From the NCBI GenBank assembly GCA_964403795.1, contig CAYOHP010000072.1, positions 2,630 to 31,946 on the forward strand: a stretch of 29,317 nt of DNA, read 5' to 3'. Position 1 is the stretch's first letter. Each line of letters begins with the position of its first letter. Under the pieces are notes generated by a model. That model worked only from the letters and a program-made list of their open reading frames with translations. It made no database searches and had not been told where the DNA came from. The position numbers and the translations under genes were made by a program. Below are positions 24,274-29,317 of the stretch, piece by piece. This stretch comes from CAYOHP01 sp964403795 [NCBI: uncultured bacterium]. Its GTDB lineage: Bacteria; Muiribacteriota; UBA6191; CAZXTJ01.

Positions 24274-25206
24274 ATGCTACCCCACGCCGTGCCCGGATCG
24301 ACCCGCTTCCTCTTCCTCTGCCCCGCCTACCAGGCTTCGCGGTGGGCCGACCCCCTGGTGGCGTCCTTCGCCTCCCAGACCCACCCGCATTGGCGCGCGG
24401 TCGTGATCGACGACGCCAGCCCCGACCGCACCTGCGACGCGGTGGTCGAGGCCGCCACCAGGCACGGCGTCCGCGACCGGATCGTGGTGCTGCGTACCGA
24501 CCAGCGACGGGGCAAGGCCTTCAACCTCTTCCACGCCTTCGCCCAGCACGCCCCCGACGACGAGGAGGTGGTGGCGCTGGTCGACGGCGATGATCGGCTA
24601 TCCGTGCCCCACGCCCTTGCCCGCCTCGATGAGGTCTATTCCGCCGGCTGGGAGGTGGTCTGGTCGAACTGGATCGGCAGCGACGGTTTCAAGGGGTACT
24701 CCTACCACCTGAACCCGTTCCTCCAGGTCCGCAAGCAGCCCTTCGTCTCCACCCACCTCTTCACCTTCCGGGCCCGCCTGGGGCGGGCGGTGAGGGCCGA
24801 GGACCTGCAGGACGAGAAGGGGCAGTGGTTCCAGGCCGGATGCGACGTGGCATGGTCGTTCCCGGTGCTGGAAGGAACCATGAAGCGCCTCTACCTCGAC
24901 GAGGTGCTCTACACCTACAACCGCGAGAACCCGCTCAGCTTCCACCGGTCCCGGAAGCTGGCGAAGGGCCTGGTCTCCGACGTGCAGATGGCGGTCTGCC
25001 AGGAGTTGATGAAACGCCCGGCCCGGACCCCTCAGGTGGACAAGGCGTTCGTGGCCGACCACATCTGGGAATTCATGGAGGCCTCCTACCTGAGCGGACG
25101 CATGCTCGAACGGGTGGAGAGGGGCAAGCCGCCCTTCGACAAGGACCGCCTCAACCCACGTCCGCCCGGAGGCCCGACGATTCGTCCGAAGCCCGGGACT
25201 CCTTGA
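24274..25206 (+). CDS. Family 2 glycosyltransferase
   Basis: The 310-residue protein has a GT2/GT-A fold. It opens with RFLFLCPAYQ (11-20), then VVIDDASPDRT (43-53) and ALVDGDDRLS (101-110), in which the DGDD acidic motif binds the nucleotide-sugar with metal. The C-terminal half (residues about 180-260) is rich in aromatic residues and probably forms the acceptor site. No membrane helices are visible, so it is cytosolic. The frame is open far upstream, but ATG 24274 has GGGAGG five bases before it and the first GT2 strand right after it. It is divergent from tolC with 48 bases between starts, a gap that must hold both promoters. It may add a sugar to the glycan begun by the GT41 enzymes; the substrate is unknown. 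Confidence 0.88.
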   Translation: MLPHAVPGSTRFLFLCPAYQASRWADPLVASFASQTHPHWRAVVIDDASPDRTCDAVVEAATRHGVRDRIVVLRTDQRRGKAFNLFHAFAQHAPDDEEVVALVDGDDRLSVPHALARLDEVYSAGWEVVWSNWIGSDGFKGYSYHLNPFLQVRKQPFVSTHLFTFRARLGRAVRAEDLQDEKGQWFQAGCDVAWSFPVLEGTMKRLYLDEVLYTYNRENPLSFHRSRKLAKGLVSDVQMAVCQELMKRPARTPQVDKAFVADHIWEFMEASYLSGRMLERVERGKPPFDKDRLNPRPPGGPTIRPKPGTP

Positions 25207-25268
25207 TTCATGGCCCGCCCCCGGCGACGCTTCTTAGGACGGTCGGCTCCGGGAGGTGATCGGGTCCG

Positions 25269-26660
25269 ATGGGCGAGATGACCGCCTTCGGGAAGTTCCG
25301 CATCGTGGGCAAGCTGGCCCAGCGCGGCGCCTGGGCGGTCTTCGACGCGGTCGAGGTCGCCCTCGAGCGCCCGGTCGAGCTCCGGGTCTTCGGCGAACCC
25401 CTGACCCAGGGCAGTCCCCGCCAGCAGGCGTTCCTCCAGCGCCTCATGAGGATCGCCGCGGTCGACCATCCCAACGTGCTCGGCATCCTCGACTTCAACA
25501 TGGTCATGGACAAGGGCTACTACACGACCTCGCCCCGCGAGGCCGTTCCGGTGTCCGCGGCCTTCGCCAGCCACGAGTTCGACCTCCAGGCCGAGGAGAA
25601 GAAGCTCTCGGTCTGCATCGAACTCTGCCGGGGCCTCCAGGCGGTCCATGACGCGGGCCTGGTCCACGGCGCCGTCGGTCCCGAGACCGTGTACTGGGAC
25701 CAGAAGCGCCAGTTCGCCTATCTCGCCTGGTTGCCGATCGCCGATGTCGACGGGCGCGAGATCGGCCACGAGGGCGCCCCCATCCCGGCCGGACGCAGGG
25801 AAGGCGAGGCACCCGGTCGGGGCGAGGACCTCTACCGCCTCTCGGCCCTGCTCCACCAGATCCTGACCGGCTCGGCCCCGCTGGGGGACGCCCCCCCCGG
25901 CTCCACCTCGACCGCAGTGGCGGCCGGAGGAGCGGTCGAGGGCAGCCATGACGTGATGGTGCGGGCCCTCGAGGTCGACCGGGAGCGGGCCACCCGCTCG
26001 GCTTCCGAGGTGGCCGCCGCCCTCGAGAAGGTGCTCGCCAAGCAGAAGGTCCGGTCCGAGCTCGAGAAGAGCGTCTCCTCCATCGTCATCCCCCAGGAGA
26101 TGCTGGAGGCGGCGCTCGCCCGCAAGAAGGAGCAGCGCAAGCGCCGCAGTTCGGGGGAAGGACCGGAGGCGCCGGCTGCCGGCCCCGCCGAGATCCTGTC
26201 CTCGATCCCGCTCTCGCCCAAGGCGCTCGGGATGATTGTGGGGATGATCGCGCTCCTCGTGCTCTCCCCCCTGTTCGGCCCCTCCGGGGATCCTGGACCG
26301 ACCCCGGTCCGCCCGCCGGCCACCGATCGCCCCCCGCCGAGCCGTCCCCCTCCCACGGGGAGCCCGTCCCCGGGGACGCCGACCGCCACGCCGGCGGGCT
26401 CGCCCGCCGCCTCCTCCGCTCCGATCGCCCCCGGGGACATCTCCGGCCTCAAGGGTGCCGGGCCCACCGACGCCCAGAGCTTCGGGCCGCGCTGGGACAC
26501 CCTGAAGACATGGATCCTCTCGCTGCCCCCGGCGCGACGCCGCAACCTCTTCACCTACGGGAAGCTGCTCCAGGTCAAGAGCGGTCTCAAGCAGGACGAG
26601 GCGGCCGCCTGCCGCGAACTCGACCAGCTGATCCAGCAGGCCGTTTCCGAGGGGAATTGA
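25269..26660 (+). CDS. Membrane-anchored Ser/Thr protein kinase-like protein, probably a pseudokinase
   Basis: The 463-residue protein has a eukaryotic-type kinase fold at about 8-255: a glycine-loop remnant (LAQRGAWAVFDAVE), the N-lobe strand, and the catalytic loop region. Key residues are missing. PVELRVF has Arg39 where the ATP-anchoring Lys should be, HGAVGPET (133-140) replaces HRDxKPxN, and LAWLP (152-156) stands where DFG is expected. A charged coiled-coil linker (about 250-295) leads to one membrane helix (319-337), a Pro/Ser/Thr-rich stretch (338-392) presumably outside the membrane, and a small helical end domain (about 400-463). A perfect GGAGGTGAT ribosome site (25252-25260) precedes the ATG. 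It may be a signalling scaffold rather than an enzyme. It follows the GT2 gene by 62 bases. Confidence 0.85.
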   Translation: MGEMTAFGKFRIVGKLAQRGAWAVFDAVEVALERPVELRVFGEPLTQGSPRQQAFLQRLMRIAAVDHPNVLGILDFNMVMDKGYYTTSPREAVPVSAAFASHEFDLQAEEKKLSVCIELCRGLQAVHDAGLVHGAVGPETVYWDQKRQFAYLAWLPIADVDGREIGHEGAPIPAGRREGEAPGRGEDLYRLSALLHQILTGSAPLGDAPPGSTSTAVAAGGAVEGSHDVMVRALEVDRERATRSASEVAAALEKVLAKQKVRSELEKSVSSIVIPQEMLEAALARKKEQRKRRSSGEGPEAPAAGPAEILSSIPLSPKALGMIVGMIALLVLSPLFGPSGDPGPTPVRPPATDRPPPSRPPPTGSPSPGTPTATPAGSPAASSAPIAPGDISGLKGAGPTDAQSFGPRWDTLKTWILSLPPARRRNLFTYGKLLQVKSGLKQDEAAACRELDQLIQQAVSEGN

Positions 26661-26680
26661 ACCCGGCCCCGGTCGGGTTC
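26659..26680 (+). terminator. Weak hairpin after the pseudokinase gene
   Basis: GAACCCG (26659-26665) and CGGGTTC (26674-26680) form a 7-bp perfect stem with an eight-base loop, overlapping the stop codon. No U-run follows, so it may be a Rho-assisted or attenuating hairpin, or chance. Confidence 0.25.
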
Positions 26681-26694
26681 GGCTCCCGCCCCCG

Positions 26695-27522
26695 ATGATC
26701 GAAGGGCGCGTCCGCTGCCGCTGTTTCGAGGAGGGTACGGTCTCGGCGCCTCCCGTCCCCCGGGACCGGATCCGGGTGGCCGAGACCGGCCTGCTCGAAG
26801 TCGAGGGGGGCCTGCCCGAGGCGCGCTCGGCCCTGGCCTTCCTCCGGTGGATCGGGACCGGCTGCCGCCATCCCGGGATGACCCTGCGGGCCGACCGGCT
26901 GGGGACCTGGCGGGATCTCCAGCTCTTCCTCCAGGCACTCCGGGAGCTGGGGCCCGAGCGCTTCCCCGAGCTCGACGACGGCTTCCCCCGGGCTCCCGGC
27001 ACCCGGCTCGACCCCGGGCGGGCCGAGGCCGTGCTCGGCGACCTGTTCGCGGCCTGCGAAGCGCTCTCGGCCGGGCTCCCGGGTGCGGCCCTGGTGACGG
27101 GGGACAGCCGCGTCCCGCTGCTCGAGGTGGTGGGCCGGGGCCGGACCCGTCTCGCCACCGGGGTCTCCACGGGACTCGAGATCTCGCTGGTCCGGCGCGG
27201 ACTGGAGCTCCGGGGCGGCAAGGACGGACTGCTGCGCTTCAGCTCCCGGGCTTTCGACCAGCGGATCTGGCTGGACGGGACGGGAAGGGTCCGGGGCGCC
27301 GACCTCCGCGACCGGGACAGCGGCCGGACCTGGTTCTCCACCGTGGCCTTCGGTCCCGCCGGCACCCAGCGCTCGGGACCGCGTGCCCTCGCGACCTTCG
27401 CCCCCTGGCTCGAGGTCGAGCTGCGCCCGTTCGGCCTCCCGGACCTCGAGGCCATGCTCGACCGCTTCGCCCGCCTGGTCGAGGCCAGCCTGGAGACGGG
27501 CAACCCGGTGCTGTGGAGCTGA
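26695..27522 (+). CDS. Hypothetical protein of unknown family
   Basis: This 275-residue protein has no signal peptide or membrane segment. It mixes helical regions (about 40-125) with a beta-rich C-terminal half (about 130-255) containing short paired strands such as GLELRGGKDGLLRFSSRAF (161-179) and TGRVRGADLRDRD. Two cysteines near the start (CRC, 8-10) have no obvious metal-site partners. I do not recognise it. The ATG at 26695 lacks a ribosome site, so the real start could be a later one such as GTG 26776. It lies 34 bases after the pseudokinase gene on the same strand and may be co-transcribed, perhaps as a functional partner. It abuts the ATP-grasp-like gene: the two stop codons form TGATCA with no base between. 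Confidence 0.65.
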   Translation: MIEGRVRCRCFEEGTVSAPPVPRDRIRVAETGLLEVEGGLPEARSALAFLRWIGTGCRHPGMTLRADRLGTWRDLQLFLQALRELGPERFPELDDGFPRAPGTRLDPGRAEAVLGDLFAACEALSAGLPGAALVTGDSRVPLLEVVGRGRTRLATGVSTGLEISLVRRGLELRGGKDGLLRFSSRAFDQRIWLDGTGRVRGADLRDRDSGRTWFSTVAFGPAGTQRSGPRALATFAPWLEVELRPFGLPDLEAMLDRFARLVEASLETGNPVLWS

Positions 27523-28422
27523 TCAGTCCGTCCCGGCGGCCAGCCGTTCCAGCTCGGAGCGGAAGGCCGGGAGGAAGTTCTGGATCGCCAGCTGCTGCAG
27601 GTCCGTGTAGGCCCGGTCGGCGACCACGATCGTGGGATTGGTGTTCAGCTCCCAGATCACCGGCCGGCCCGCCTTGATCGAGAAATCGAAGCGCCCGTAG
27701 TCCACTCCCGCGAGCGCCGCCACCTCGGCGAGATCCCTCGCCATCGGATTCTCGGCGATGTACTGCCTCTCCCTCTCCCGGAGCTCGTCCCCGTAAGGGA
27801 TCGAGGTGGAGTAGCGCACGTTGAAGCTGGTCCCGAGGTAATGGTTCCTCGGCAGGGCCCGGCCCCGCACCACGAAGGTCCCGAACTTGGGGAACCTCCC
27901 GTCGGCGTCGGAGACGTCCTCGAACTCGACCACGAGCTGGCCACGCCGGGAAACGCCCTTGCGGACCCTGGCTGCGATCTCCGCCTCCAGGGCGGCGGCA
28001 TCGGGGAGGAGTTCCGAGATCCCGCGCCCGTGGTCGCTCTCCGGACGCAGGAAGACGGGCCATCGTCTCGGGACCCGCACCTCGTCGAGGCGGTAGACGT
28101 CGAAGTCGTTGATGCCCCGCTCCCGGAGGGTCCGGAGCAACTCGTAGCGCAGCATGACGCGGTCGGGCCGGTTGAGCACGGCCCCGGGTCCCAGGGCCTC
28201 CTCGAGGAAGAAGGCCACCCGCTGGGCTCTCCCCATGAGCTTCGGCCCCAGGCGTTCCAGGTCCGAGAAGAGGTAGGTACCCCTCGGGAGCTGCACGGTG
28301 CCGCCCTCGGGCAGCTCCTCGTAGCAGATCACCCGGATCCGGTCCACGAGGTCGCGGCCCCAGGTCTCCAGGAACCAGTCGATGGTGTAGCGGTGCGCCC
28401 TGGTGACCAGATAGAAGAGCAT
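27523..28422 (-). CDS. ATP-grasp-like protein
   Basis: The 299-residue protein looks like an ATP-grasp carboxylate-amine or peptide ligase relative. A first, alpha/beta-type segment (about 1-75) is followed by [17 protein letters not shown] (83-99) and [13 protein letters not shown] (122-134), positioned like the nucleotide-binding strands. The catalytic end is [19 protein letters not shown] (240-258) and ELNTNP (258-263), where Asp, Glu and Asn are spaced as the metal ligands of ATP-grasp enzymes. No signal peptide is seen. The ATG at 28422 has a G-rich leader (GGGGGGGG) rather than a clean ribosome site. It is divergent from sufB and converges with the unknown gene with zero spacing. It could act as a small-molecule or peptide ligase. 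Substrate and link to the island are unknown. Confidence 0.78.
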   Translation of the reverse strand: MLFYLVTRAHRYTIDWFLETWGRDLVDRIRVICYEELPEGGTVQLPRGTYLFSDLERLGPKLMGRAQRVAFFLEEALGPGAVLNRPDRVMLRYELLRTLRERGINDFDVYRLDEVRVPRRWPVFLRPESDHGRGISELLPDAAALEAEIAARVRKGVSRRGQLVVEFEDVSDADGRFPKFGTFVVRGRALPRNHYLGTSFNVRYSTSIPYGDELRERERQYIAENPMARDLAEVAALAGVDYGRFDFSIKAGRPVIWELNTNPTIVVADRAYTDLQQLAIQNFLPAFRSELERLAAGTD

Positions 28423-28485
28423 CGGCCCCCCCCTCGCCCGTGGGCAGTCCCGCCACGCCTCCCGGGCCGCGGCTCCCGGCCTTCC

Positions 28486-28517
28486 CCTAAAACAGGATTG
28501 AAATGGTACTCTTTAGG
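28486..28517 (+). promoter_or_regulatory. AT-rich inverted repeat upstream of sufB, probable operator/promoter
   Basis: CCTAAA (28486-28491) and TTTAGG (28512-28517) are inverted arms around an AT-rich centre, unusual in this GC-rich DNA. TTGAAA (28498-28503) could be a -35 element; GATGAT or TATCCT downstream are poor or badly spaced -10 candidates. An iron-sulfur-responsive Rrf2-type repressor (IscR/SufR-like) binding here is my inference from the gene it precedes. Confidence 0.4.
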
Positions 28518-28555
28518 TGCCCGGGATGATCCCGCATGCTATCCTCCCGGGCTCT

Positions 28556-28572
28556 CCGGGGGCGAGCCCCGG
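28556..28572 (+). promoter_or_regulatory. Small leader hairpin ahead of sufB
   Basis: CCGGGG and CCCCGG form a six-base stem around a five-base loop, a few bases before the AAGGAG ribosome site. It could shield or space the ribosome site, or be chance in GC-rich sequence. Confidence 0.2.
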
Positions 28573-28587
28573 GGGCACGAAGGAGCC

Positions 28588-29317
<730 letters not shown>

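Overview
The window is a very GC-rich, densely packed stretch from a Gram-negative bacterium. A sigma-54 activator, a TolC-like outer-membrane channel, an inner-membrane ABC exporter with its HlyD-type adaptor, and a SUF iron-sulfur gene all point that way. High GC, near-zero gaps and large TPR-glycosyltransferases suit a deltaproteobacterium-like or other environmental Gram-negative lineage, but I cannot fix the phylum from sequence alone. No rRNA, tRNA, insertion sequence or CRISPR array was seen.

Layout. 1-3.9 kb: the 3' part of an unrecognised gene, then on the minus strand a sigma-54-type activator (GAF, AAA+, Fis HTH) and a membrane protein with two TerB-like repeats and a DUF3592-like domain. 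4.0-19.4 kb: one plus-strand gene train. It holds a type I secretion ABC exporter, an HlyD-family adaptor, a TPR-GT41 (SPINDLY/OGT-like) glycosyltransferase, a TIGR03032 (DUF4915) protein, and two very large paralogues that each carry a degenerate GT41 module, an intact-looking GT41 module and a C-terminal sulfotransferase-like domain. Several of these genes overlap by 4-14 bases. 19.4-25.2 kb: a minus-strand GT-A-type transferase, a third GT41-sulfotransferase fusion (plus), a TolC-family protein (minus) and a GT2 glycosyltransferase (plus). 25.3-28.4 kb: a membrane-anchored pseudokinase, an unknown protein, and an ATP-grasp-like protein (minus). From 28.6 kb: the N-terminal half of sufB, probably housekeeping and the right-hand border of the island.

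How it may work together. The exporter, adaptor and outer-membrane channel make a complete type I secretion set in one locus with four GT41 genes (six GT41 modules, four with the key motifs), three sulfotransferase-like domains and two other glycosyltransferases. GT41 enzymes act in the cytosol on proteins. The simplest inference is a glyco-secretion island in which a protein is O- (or N-) glycosylated, and perhaps sulfated, before one-step export. No RTX-type or adhesin-like substrate is visible here, so the cargo must lie outside the window or be unconventional. The pseudo-GT41/GT41/sulfotransferase fusion, present in two tandem and diverged copies, is the most novel-looking element.
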